64,000 bases of DNA from Rhynchonema sp. JSB1_4 (Eukaryota > Nematoda > Chromadorea > Monhysterida > Xyalidae), in the NCBI GenBank assembly GCA_030248065.1, contig JASAMV010004411.1:30283-94282 (forward strand), read 5' to 3'. This document shows, in pieces, positions 24,401 through 36,000 of this stretch; position 1 is the stretch's first letter; each line of letters starts with the position of its first letter. Under the pieces are notes generated by a model. It did not search any database. It was not told the origin of the DNA and saw nothing but the letters and a program-made list of their open reading frames with translations. Made by a program: the position numbers and the translations under genes.

Positions 24401-27400
24401 TGGATGTCTCGACGCATGAGAAAGACCAACAATCAATTTCACAATCTTTCCCAGTCCATCCGTCCAAACAAATGCAGTTGTACACCAGGTCCTGTGCGCA
24501 CGAGCAGTTTACGGGCGTCGCTCCTGGGTAACACGTTCACTTTCAGAACAGTTTGTTTGAGTGCTGCATCCTTGAACCATAAATTATGTCACCATTTTGA
24601 CATAGATGTGTCAGTCTGTCGCAGTATGACCACCAGATACAAGCCGGACGTGCCTTCACAGTGCAGTCTTCATCAGCCAGGTTGTATTGCATGTTCGTCG
24701 TGTACGCCGGGTTCCACGAATATGTGACGCAATCCTCACCGGTTCCATTTGATGGCTCACCTTAAAATTTTTAATTTCACCACTCGTCAGTCCACAATCA
24801 ATCTTCAGGAATCGTTGCTAACCGGTTTTCCAATAGCTTGGGTTCCAGTTCGAATACGTTTTAGTACCGCCGGATTCGAGATTCACGTAGGTTCCGTCGT
24901 TCTGTATGTCATTCGTGCTTGTCCACAGCGGATCGGGGATGTACGACAGCGATTGAAGGAAAGCTGTTTGGTAGCAGAAATTGCATTGGGAGAGGAATCT
25001 AACCAGAACTGTGCGACAAGAGCCGGTGCAAGAATCCTATCAAGGGGACCATGGTCAAATGGGTTGACAAATGGATTTCGGCCAAACCATGGTTCAGGGT
25101 GGAATTTGTGTCTTAGTTAGAGTTTTGTTGTGTTTATCTTAATCATAGCCCTTTATCGTCTAGCTTCAAAACAAAAATAAGTGAATTGACCTCAAATGAC
25201 GATTCTCCCTTCTAAACCAACCAAATGATGGTTGCATAATGACTGCGATCAAAGAATGCTTCGCAGAGACAGTCTATTTTCAATGAAAGTGCTTTGCTTG
25301 CTTAAAACTAAAGCACAGTATAATCCAGAGACGAGCTCATGAGACGACTTATTTTAAAGTTGACTTGAACGGATTCAATAATGTTCCGGTTCCACGTATT
25401 TCGGAAATGAAAGAAAGAGAAACGCATGTATTTTTAAAAACACGCTCTCCACTTCGGTGCGTAAATTCCATTTGGCTCCCAAAACATTTGTGCGTTAAAC
25501 GATGTTGCTGTTCGCGTAAGCACGCCACAAATTGAGGTCAGCCAGCTGGAACTTGTCATCATGTCTTTCGGCCCAATCTCTTTCTTTTGTTGGCGAAAAC
25601 ACGCGTAACCGGTGCTTTTTTGAGTCTGGCCAAGCAAACTTTAAAAAGAGTCGTTTCATGAGCACGTGGCTGGACTATACAGGGGTTAAAGTATGGTTGA
25701 ACCAGAAAATTAGGATTGTCACCACTACCAACTACTGCTACCAATCTACACTACTAAAACAGGAAGACGTATGTGTGTGTATGGCCGCCTCCCTCGGACG
25801 GGTCAATTTCCACTGGTAGCTTTGGGTATACTAACGGGTCTTCGGGGAGGGGGGCACGGCTCGGGCGCGGCGCTGTAGCCGGGCCGTAGGCACGGGTCCC
25901 GTCTAGTAGAAAGCAACTAACGGTAAAGCAGGCTGGTCATTCCTGTCGGGTCGGCCATAAGAACGACCGACGGTCCGAGAGATTGGCAGTATGCGCTCGC
26001 GTCCCAGTATTCCAAGTCGGTGCCGCCAAGGGCGTAGCAAACTTCGTCACCTGCTGCTGTCGTGATCATCGTCCACTGCGTCGAGTTGTCTCAAAAAATA
26101 GCATGTATACTCTGGCAATTGTTTTGGGAGAAACTGTTCAACCGCGTTGGCTGATCCGTAAAGCGCATTATGCGTACACTGGCTTTGGAAGTCACGTGAC
26201 CGCTATAGCCAGTGCGCGCATCATGCGCTTTACGGATCAGGCAACGCGTTTGAATAGTTTCTCCCAAAAGAGTCAGAGTATACATATCGAGTCTCATCGA
26301 TTTAGCGGGCAAGCACTACGACTGCCACTACGACACTGGGAAGTCCGGCACGCGAGACTTATTTATTACCTACTTATTTTACGATAGAGTTGAATCACTT
26401 ACATTTCGCCTGACCTAGAAGTTTATCGCTTTTCTGAGAACAAGTTTTACGATTGTCGAAATTGGTGCAATACTCAGCCGTAAACGCCTGGTCTCAAAAT
26501 ACTCTTTTCCAATCCAAGTACTTATCGCAGGCGAAGTACTTGCCACAAAGCTGACACCGCTAATAACATTAGTCTTTGAGAGAGAAATTCATTTCACAAC
26601 AGTGAAGTCGGCCGACCTATGCCGCTACAATCGGTGCCGTTGTATCCGGCTGCGCACGTGCACGACCAACTGTCCCATGTTGATGGCGTTTTGCAAGTGG
26701 CGCCGTTCTGAAATCAGGTGTCCATGGACACATCTTCGTATACTTTTGATTTCGTTTAGAAATGCTGGCCGAAATCAAACAAAACGCAACACCCAACCAA
26801 GCATGGATTAGAGAAACACGGGTCCGTAAACGAGCACAACGTATAGAAAAACGACGCGCAGTGCTGTGCGGACATTCTCACCGAGTCGGCGGGTGAAACG
26901 GAGCCGCAGTAGGTGATCTGCTCAGCTGCAACATTTGATTCACCGAGTTCTAATCACATCATCCATTTGGGTGCGTGTGTCTACGTATGGTACTAGATTG
27001 GTGAAGTTGCTAGAAAGTCAGGCTTGCGGCTGAAGACCGTCACTTGCCTCCTTTTCTACATGCATCTGGTAATTAAGCTCCTGGTTCAGGCCACCTGCTC
27101 TCATTGCCATGTCGCCAGACCTTTTATAAAAACTTCCAACAGTTTGATGTTCTGAATGCTCCAATTTCGCTTCAGTACGCTTCTAAGACCGCGTCAGATA
27201 TTTATATGCAAACGGTGGTGCTAAAAACCCACGAAAAACGTCGGTCGCTTGCACCACCGTTGTCGCTTCACCGTTGATGTTACCCCAGGTGCCATCACCG
27301 TCCTGATCCTGATATCCCACCCAGGTCGAGAATGCAGCCACCGACACCATTTCTGCAAAAAAAATAACGAAATGTATGTGTGTGGACAAAATCAATGTTT

Positions 27401-29444
27401 GCGTCTACAGCCGACTGTGAGGTCCTTCGAAAGTTCGTCACCGCTAATCACAACACCATTAAATCAAACTTGTAGCACATTTATACACTTACGAAAGATG
27501 CCAGCGAATTCCACCATGTTCAGCACGGGCGCAACCGTCATGGACGGGGTCATGGTCAGGCATTCGTTGGTTGTTTGTGAAAACGTCACGGCAGTTTGCT
27601 TGATCTGATAGAGTATACTCGGGTCGTTCACCCTGAACGGCTTTGCTGCAAACAGGCCGGTGTTTGAAATTTCGTTCTTTTATTGCGCCACTTTGAGCGC
27701 CATATTGCATTGGCTAATGTAGGAACGTTTAGCCGTAGTGATAGCGGCATTCGGGCGCCAAAGATAACTGGGCCAATGATCGGTAACAACGAACGTGTGT
27801 GTCCGAGAGAATGGGCTAAATTCCGATCTTCAAACTTATACGAAACACACGTTAATTTTAGCTCTTGCAGCCTAACGAGTGAAGGGGCAAAGACATAAGC
27901 CAATAAGAAACTCACTCAAATCCGGACAAGACTGTCTGCAGATAAATCCGTACGCCACGTGACAAAAAATATGTCGCCAGTAGTTGCCCTTACTGCCTGT
28001 TCGGCCCATCAGAGCCACGCACTCTCGTCCCGTGTACACCCAAGGCTCTGGCATAAGGGGGGCAATTGTGATGGAATATTTCAAAATAATTTGAAAAAAA
28101 GAATTTGTTTTTCTTGCGCGTTATTTCTTGTGAAGCGATTTGCTCCGCACCCGACAGGAAGACTTACGACCAGTAATGGGGTCCCAGTTGAATAGATTCG
28201 CTTCGGTGGGATCCGTCCAGTTGCCATAGCGCTGCAATGGAAATATAATGCAAAATGACCTGTGCATTGGAATCTTATGGCAAAGCTTTGGTTTTCTCTG
28301 GTTTTGAAACTCGCCCCCCCCCCCAACAACGCCGGTTCATGCACTCATCACTGGTTGACCTAATGGTTTTCACTTTTCACCACCTGGATTTTGTGGCTAA
28401 ACTGAAACCAAAGGTCATCGTCAGCAGGCGCCAGTTCCATTGAGGCGGGCCACAGAAGACAATGAAACATGCCTACCGCGTTCGTCGCTCCGATGTAGTA
28501 CGTGTCACCGTCAGTGGAATTCCACTTGATGTCAATTTGGAGGGGCTTCGTCGTGTTGATACTATTTGCGTAAATGTGTGCTGAAACTTGCGCCGGCTAT
28601 ACTTGCTGGTGGTAGACAAACGCGAAAAAATCTTTGTTTGCTTCGTGTCGTTTGACTGACCTTGCAGGGCGGCGGCCTCATTCCAGTCCAACGGTATCAT
28701 CAGCGCCCAACCGGCCCCGCGCGTGGCGCAAGCGTCAACGGCGGCCGCATAATTTAAGCCTGACATGAAATACAATGAATGTGCATGGTTTAGTAGTCAG
28801 ATTTTTACAAGAATATTGCGATGAACAAGAATGTTTCGGACTTTTTCTGTGATCTTCATCTTCAGATTTTAGCAAGATATACAGTTTGACAAGAATATAA
28901 AACTTTCAAAATATTCAAACTCTAAAAACAAGAATATTATGTTTCAAAACATTGAAACTCCTCAAATTTTCAGACTTCCACAAGAAAATTTAGAAATTTG
29001 TTGTGACAATACGAACCCGGGTACGAGTCATTGATGTAATAGCAGTAGTGATCAGTTATTTTGTACTCATCGCCTGCAGTGCAACATTGGCCATCTGAAT
29101 ATATAAACTGCTAATTTGCGAAGTTATTCAGAATTAAGTCACGTATCTGATATTTTCCATATAGAGCCCCTCCGCCGGATAGAGCCAAGGGCTTTAGTCG
29201 GAAACGTTTCCGGATCGGGCCCCCGGGGGCTTTCAAAAGCTTTCCTACACACATTTTTTCGAATAGAGCACCGAAAGCTCTATTTAGGTAAAAAGTTTAG
29301 ATTTGACGCCTTTATCCGAATATGCCTCTTTCCGTGTCGGAGCTCTATATGAAAAAAACTGCGATAATTACTATCATGTTGCCGACCTGCATACGCCACC
29401 AGCCAGCTGATAATTACCAAAATTGAAGTCTTGATCATTTCCAT
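21495..29444 (-). CDS. Gene C: paralogue of genes A and B (lectin/EGF/DEG-ENaC chimera)
   Basis: Twenty-five exons, phase-consistent, 988 residues: 29387-29444, 29017-29094, 28661-28759, 28477-28580, 28168-28231, 27916-28047, 27493-27645, 27233-27352, 26798-26925, 26617-26707, 25922-26089, 24823-24963, 24593-24760, 24431-24523, 24239-24349, 23999-24153, 23745-23896, 23578-23684, 23365-23525, 23207-23302, 23023-23131, 22890-22968, 21974-22022, 21772-21909, 21495-21707. The start encodes signal peptide MEMIKTSILVIISWLVAYA; an internal Met two codons later is an alternative start. Domain order is as in A and B. The stalk exon is 90 bp longer than in B owing to six 15-bp units. The last exon encodes the single helix and a cytoplasmic tail of about 35 residues ending NPTGEL. 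It is nearest in sequence to gene B. Confidence 0.8.
22043..22850. mobile_element. Insertion with one hAT-like terminus in a gene C intron
   Basis: The left edge reads CAGGGTTGGGCAAAAA, the terminus of the hAT-type elements at 31787 and 39524. The matching intron of gene B (9292-9398) lacks about 750 bp present here. The right terminus is not recognisable, so the element is decayed or truncated. The interior is A/T rich and non-coding. Confidence 0.5.
24033..24145 (-). repeat. Coding 15-bp minisatellite in the gene C stalk
   Basis: Within exon 23999-24153 a 15-bp unit encoding T-A-A-A-T is repeated six times, alternating GCAGCAGCC and GCTGCAGCC versions. The result is a Thr/Ala-rich stalk between the last EGF and the DEG/ENaC domain. 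Gene B has the flanking codons but no repeat; gene A has a 12-codon unrelated stalk. A Thr-rich stalk of this kind would be a likely O-glycosylation site. Confidence 0.85.
25319..25679. repeat. 361-bp MITE, copy 1
   Basis: This copy matches the reverse complement of 33233-33593 over its whole length, and both are 361 bp. The ends are inverted repeats of the form TATARTCCA...CTCATGAGACG. It lies in the gene C intron between exons 24823-24963 and 25922-26089. Confidence 0.75.
26106..26283. repeat. Palindromic 180-bp MITE, copy 1
   Basis: Near-perfect palindrome from TATACTCTGGCAATT to its complement, centred on CACGTGACCGCTATAG. A second copy is at 48108-48288 and a diverged one at about 47705-47795. 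There is no coding capacity, and transcripts would fold into a single hairpin. Confidence 0.8.
29158..29352. repeat. Small inverted-terminus element in intron 1 of gene C
   Basis: The ends read CATATAGAGC...GCTCTATATG, and further copies of CTCTAT/ATAGAG lie inside. It is about 195 bp, non-coding, and unassigned to a superfamily. Confidence 0.45.
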
Positions 29445-29574
29445 TCCTACATTCCTGCTGTTCCAAAGTTTACGCGTTCGTCACAAACAGCAATAACCAA
29501 AAAATGAAAACAACGTGACCCTTTGGCGCTGATTTTTTTCGTTATCCGCCCATATTAGCACGCATGGTTGCGCG

Positions 29575-29683
29575 TTTATTGATGTTGTCTGGGTGTTACC
29601 ACGTGAACGTCCCGTTCGGTGTTCACGGACGATCTTATTGTCAACGAGTGAATTCAACTCACTGCTAATTGGCATCGATTGTC
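29575..29683 (-). promoter_or_regulatory. Conserved block upstream of gene C
   Basis: This is the counterpart of 20118-20226 upstream of gene B, at nearly the same distance from the start codon (131 bp). Conservation through introns and flanks otherwise full of changes suggests 5' UTR or promoter function, or simply recent duplication. Confidence 0.5.
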
Positions 29684-30096
29684 ATTATTATGACGCAAGT
29701 TGACACGAAAAGGAACAAGATACGGTAGTAGTACATCCAAACGTCGAAAAAAATCTGTCTCCGCGAATTAGGTTTCGGTGTAAGGATTTTCTGGTTCTCG
29801 ACTTTGGGTTTCGGCTTTCGCTCCGTGACTCTGCCGTAGCATTTTGACCGTAGTTGCGTTTTTTGTGTCCTTTAACTGCATGACTGCTCCAGTGCACAAA
29901 AAACAAGAACACCTACACTTTGTGTTTCATCATTTATTGTTCGAGATAACCATTTGAACCCATATGACTAGCCACAAGACCGCAGAGAATGAAATCATGC
30001 GAAGAGAAATATGGACGCACAGCAGAAGTTCTACAAAACAGCATGCCCAGTGATGGAACGGAAATCACTCACTCACACGATCTTTTTTTCAAATCT

Positions 30097-33000
30097 TCAT
30101 ATTTTGAGGAACGCATCGTCAGACACCCATTTGTCCAAACTTTGCGCAATGTCCGCTCTCAACATCAACACTCCCGTCGAATTAACGGTGCCCGAGAACA
30201 CATCATTAGGTTTCATCAGTCCGTAATGCGTGTCCGTCCAAATTTCGCGCATGAAATAGCCACTCGGGTTTCGCAGACCGAAGTTGGTCAGCGGCATACT
30301 AAAGTCCACCTGTCGAATCAAAACAAAATGTCTGGTCTAAGGTTTTTTTAAATTTCAAAATTGACTACATATTTTCACATTTTTTTCGAACCACAAAATC
30401 TTCAAAGCTATTTGTTGACATCGTTGAAAATGTACATAGGTCAGTCTAACACCGGGGTAGCACAAAGAGCAAAACTGGTCTGACTGCAAAAAATCAATAG
30501 ACCTTCAAGAACGGTCAAGATCGGTCATTGCAAAATTTGTCAAACCATGATCAAATGCTGGGTTTTCAAAAAAAAGTTTTGGGAGAAACAACGTTATTGA
30601 TTTGATGCCACACGCGCATTATGGTCATGTTCATATATACATATGATGTGAACCACATTCGTCTTTTTTGCTAACCGACCGCGTATCCCGGGTTTCTGTT
30701 GAAGAACACGACCGCATACGACAGTCGGCCAGTGACCGAATCGACCGGTGTGATTGGCTTGAGGAACACGGAAAGATGAGTTGCCTGAAACAGCAAAACT
30801 TGAAAATGCACGCCGCGAACTTTGATCGTGTAAATTTGGCTTGTAGTTGTTCATACATGAACACCACCTGCCCTGCACTTGAGGGCATAAAGGCCAAGCT
30901 CAAGCTCAGGGGCTGGAAACACCACCACTGAGTTGTGTGGGTTTACTGTTGTGCTTGTAAGATATATATGCCCTTTTTTATGCCACTTTTGAGATTAACC
31001 ATCTATCGCACTGACACGATGTGCATGGGCATCGCTCGCCTGGGAAAATTATATACGAAACAGGCAATAACACGTCCCATCCGTTGCATGACATCACCAT
31101 CACCAAAGTTGGCGGCCTTATCTTCAGTGTGCGTGTGGAGGAACGTAGTTCTTTCCCGGTGTCACATATGTAAAAGACGATCACAAACGCAGATACCAAC
31201 ATTAAGAATCATTCTGCCCATTGTTCCCAGTGGATCCTGATTGATTTGTATGGCACGTTTGTTCTGCAGAATGTCACGGAACACTGGCGCGATCAGACGA
31301 AGGTCATTCGACATTATGAGCGGCGCAGACCTGCAGCAACAGCTTGCGGTCCAATTGGATGAATTCGTGAGACCCTCCACACCAAAAACTATATTTTAGC
31401 GATTTTGTTTCCCGACTGCCAATGAAATCCTGATCACCACTTCTGGTCTGATGTGGAGTGAATATTCTTTATACTGTAGTTAGTATATATCTCTATACTT
31501 CATGCAAAGAGGTCAGAGAGACAAAAACGACAAAAACAGACACGAACCAGATGCACCAAATCGACATTTGCGTTTTGGCTTGGTCGACCGTGATTGTGGG
31601 CTGTCCGATGACTAGCTGAAACTTGGATGGGCATTTCTGGAGTCGTTTGTGCAACACAAGCACACCGGGAACCGGGTTTATGTTACAGTGGTCAACTAAA
31701 GTGCTCAAATCACTTCGTCAACTCTCGTCAACTCACCCCGAATGCCATGTATTATTTCCCGAGCGCTCACTCGGGGCTGCTGTGAGCAGGGTTGGGCAAA
31801 AAACGTTTTTTTCAAAAAAATCGTTTTTTTTAAAAAAAACGTTTTTTTAAAAAAAAACGTTTTTTTTAAAACGCCCAGATGACCAAAATATGCCCCCAAA
31901 AAAATTGGAAAACGCTCATGTTGGGAAGAAAACGTGGTTAAATGAAGTAATTCTATGTGTTCTGAGGCAAAATAAACGGGTTTCAACCCTTTTCTAGCGA
32001 GTTGTTAAGATCTCATATCAGACCCGCATCATGGGACCAACTTTGGCCGGGGTCATCACTGAAAGTCAAACTCCGTATATCGACGTATCTCGACAAAGTA
32101 AAAATTGGTCGAAAATTTTTTGAAAAAAATGGGACAAAAAATTGATTTTCCTTGATAATCAGGGTGCTTTCCCTGAAAAATCAGGGAAAATCAAGGAAAT
32201 TCAGGGTTTAAAAAAAACGAAAAACGACCCAGGCGTTTTTTTTTTTAAAAAAACGTCGTTTTTTTTAAGAAAAAACGCCGTCGTTTTTTTTGCCCAACCC
32301 TGGCTGTGAGTTGACGAAGTGATTTGACCACTGTAATATTAGCCGCACGCCAGATTTGTTTCACTGTGTATAAACATATCTCGTAAAGTTGAGTGTTCCA
32401 TCTACCCTCTTCGCACTGGTGTGTTCGTGGAATCTCCGCATTCGGTCACTTGTACCAAGGTTGGGATCCAAAACAGTGCTCTAAAATTGCCCAGACGATT
32501 TCATCATGTAAAAGCTGACTACAAAGTCGGTACACAGCGCGCATTTCCTGTCTAACGTCAACAAAAGAAATGTAAAAAAAAACGTTTTTCACAAGCATCG
32601 GTTTAACCACCGGCCAGACTAATATGCGCCTATCATATCCAATATCTGAAACTTATGCGAACCATATCCGGGTCGTTCCACTGTCCCGGTCCATGAACGG
32701 CAATCAGATCGTCCTGATGTTTGGTGTAATAATCGATAATGCTCAGAATCGATGACCATTTAGGGTAAATGTCATCGTAATTGCGCCAAAGGTTGCACCA
32801 CTCGGCTATGGCCGTGTAGTTGGGCTGAATATTGAGGGGTTTTTTTCGGCGTCACATGGTCAGCTGGTGTGTCGCCACACTGACGATGCCCTGGTGCACC
32901 ACCCTTCTGACGATGCCCTGGTGACCGTATCTGCCAGAACGGTCGGGTCGCGGGAACGGGAACTCAGATTGAAGGAGATTCTTATCGAGGTGCATAAATT

Positions 33001-36000
33001 TCGGTGAGTATAATTTTTACGGCGCTGTTAGGGCTCGCCCAGATAGACCCGAAACCTGAACATATGAAACATTTTAGGCTGTATTTATACAGCATCAGTG
33101 CACACGACTCCGAAGGGAAAATGATTCGCATGTTCGGGTTTCGGAAAGCTGCGTTGAAAATTGAAAAAACCCGAAACCCCCGAACATGCCAAGCATTTTC
33201 TCCCCATTACAATGTGCACTGATTCTGGGCGGTATAGTCCAACCACGTGCTCATGAGACGCTCGCCTTAAAGCTTGTTTGACCAGATTCAAAAATGCGCC
33301 TGTTACACATGTTTTTGCGAACAAAAGAAAGAGATTGGGCCAAGAGACATGATGACAAGTTCCAGCTGGCTGACCTCAATTTGTTGCGTGCTTACGCGAA
33401 CAGCAACGTCGTTCAACACACAACTTTTTTGGGGGTCAAAAGGGAATTTACGCACCGAGGTGGAAAGCGTGTTTTTAAAAAATACATGCGGTTCTCTTTA
33501 TTTCATTTCCGAAATACGTGGAACCGGAACATTATTGGATCCGTTTAAGTCAACTCAAAATAAGTCGTCTCATGAGTTCGTGGTTGGACTATACATGCAG
33601 CACGTATAGATACGATCTAAAATTGTTCGTATGTTTGGGTTTTTCGGGTTTCGGGTCTATGTGTACTGTACGAACCCTTATAGAAGAAAGAAGCTCGTGT
33701 CAAAAAAACACAAGCCGGTCTCGTACATGGCACTAGTTAACGTACTGCGATGCGTTTTTGGTTCCCTCCGCTTTAACCATTGTAGAATTAGTTTCTGGTA
33801 CCCAATTGAGTGCTGTGTGTCACCTTTTGGTGTTCGCCAACAACATAAGCTGGCCAGCTGCACGAATAGACAATGTCACGACCGGTTTGGTTCAGGTACT
33901 GGCTCATCGCTGGGTAACCTGAAGCTTTTTGAGCGTAAAACAGCTGGGGACCACGTATGCAAACATCTTGTCCGTCAGACATAATAATTGGGATATTCAT
34001 TGGTCACACTGCTTTTTTGTGATAAACAGCTAATGATTGATGACCTAGTGTCTTCGCCATCCAACCAAAATATTTTATCACCTAATGATGAAGTTTGTCC
34101 ATCAACAACCTTAACCTCACCTACCCACCAGTAGACATCTGCGATATGTTCACATAGCAACCATCCAGTTTCAAATAGTCACATTTCCAATCAGCGAACG
34201 TTTTGGCGTCGACCTCCAAATGCCCGAAACTGCCCGGATATCCACCGCACGTTTTAGTACCGTAGTCTTCGTAGATGCCCAGCTTCAGGCCGCGGTCATG
34301 CATCTGGAATGGTTTGGTTACTGTGGGTGTAGTATGTATGATGGTTTAAGCGATGGTTTGAATTTCTGGCTAATTTTACAGTGGTCAAATCACTTCGTCA
34401 AGTCAAAGCAGCCCCGGGTGAGCGAGAGAAGTCATACACGGCATTCGGGGTGAGTTGACCACTCTATAAGCTGAGCTGACGAAGTGATTTAACCACTTGA
34501 GTTAATCACTGTCATATAAGCTCCTGACATCGGGTTTTGCTAGACTTTTCATGCGAAATAAACGCATAGCAACACAAGTCCAAAGCCAGCCACTAGATGC
34601 TGGTTGACGATTGTAACGTGTGTCCATGGACAAAACAGCGGTAACCGCGCATAAACATTCGCGCTTTTTGAAAAGGCTGGGGGCAACAAATAAATCACAC
34701 GTTCGCTTCGGGCAATGTTAGCCTGAGCCTGTCCAAAAAATAGCTAAACGCGCAACACAAAAAACTAGCAGAGCACTGTTCACCCCGTTAAGCCATTGGG
34801 TGGAATTTTTGAAACGGTGTAAAGGTCAGTTGGGGGTAAAGGTCGGTGTCAAGTTCGGTCGAAAGCTCGGTCGGCGTAGCTCGGTGTTAACGTGAAACAT
34901 TGCCTGTTATTAACGTGGAATGTTTCAAGTTTACACCGAGGTCGATCACACTGAGCTGTCGACCGAGCTTTCCACCGACCTTCACACCCAACTGACCTTT
35001 GCACCGTGTTTCGAAAATATCACCCATAATCAACAAAGGTACCCTTACATATCGAGCCAGTGCTCCAATCCCGCTCGGGAACCGTGTTCGATTCGTCTGC
35101 AGTTTTCCGCCGGCGTCCCTTTTCATCGACATCCAACAGTCGTCAATGTGAACTGACTTGTAGCCTGCCGCACGATAGCCGTCATCAACTGCAATATAGG
35201 ATTTGTGATTGTCTTAAAGGGCTCGGGACATAACCGAAGGAAGGGTAGCAGGACATATTGTTACACACCGTTGGAAAGCATTCCGACAGCCTATGTCACG
35301 CACAAATTTTAACTCCCTTGGAGATTTGCTATCTCTTGGTAGAGCGACTTTTCGTTCCAGAAAAAAGTGAATTTTTGCACAAATTGGAACGACCGGTGCA
35401 GAAACCCCAAATGAGTTGAACGTCAAGTAACACATGGATAGGATTACAACAGCTTTCTAATAGCTTACCATCACGACTTCAGTCGCTCAAAGCATTGCTT
35501 CACACGGTGAGGGTGCGAAACGTTGCAAAAATCGGCCTTATTTTTCGATAACACAAGTTTGTCCCTACATTTTGAGGCCACGCTTAGCGCTGCGGAAATA
35601 AGAATGCAATGGGGATATAGAGCATCGTCGAAAGTACCAGAAAATAAGGTTTTTAAATTTTTTAACTCTTGGCTGGCTCCGTGACAGGCCTAAAAATCCA
35701 TTAAATTGCCGCTAAGTTAGGTGGTTACATTCATCGCCAGAATTGTGACACATAAAGGCCACAGATTGTATCGGATTCGAAACAAAAAAATGAGAGAAAC
35801 GCCTGTTTTAACAACCTATCAAGGTCCAAAGACCCCAAGGTCTACAGATCTCTCGGGGCAGCCATACTAATCTGAATATGATATTCAGCTATAAATGCTT
35901 ATTGTTAACAGCTATCGTAAATGTGATAGCACCAAACAATGTATCTCGGGAGTAGCTTTCGAATGATATATAACAAGCCCCAATAAATTCTTACGCTTAA

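Noticed and set aside
30935..31160. Extra GH27 exon (frames such as [11 protein letters not shown] or [13 protein letters not shown])
   Set aside because: Neither frame matches the family, and the flanking exons can be joined in phase without it.
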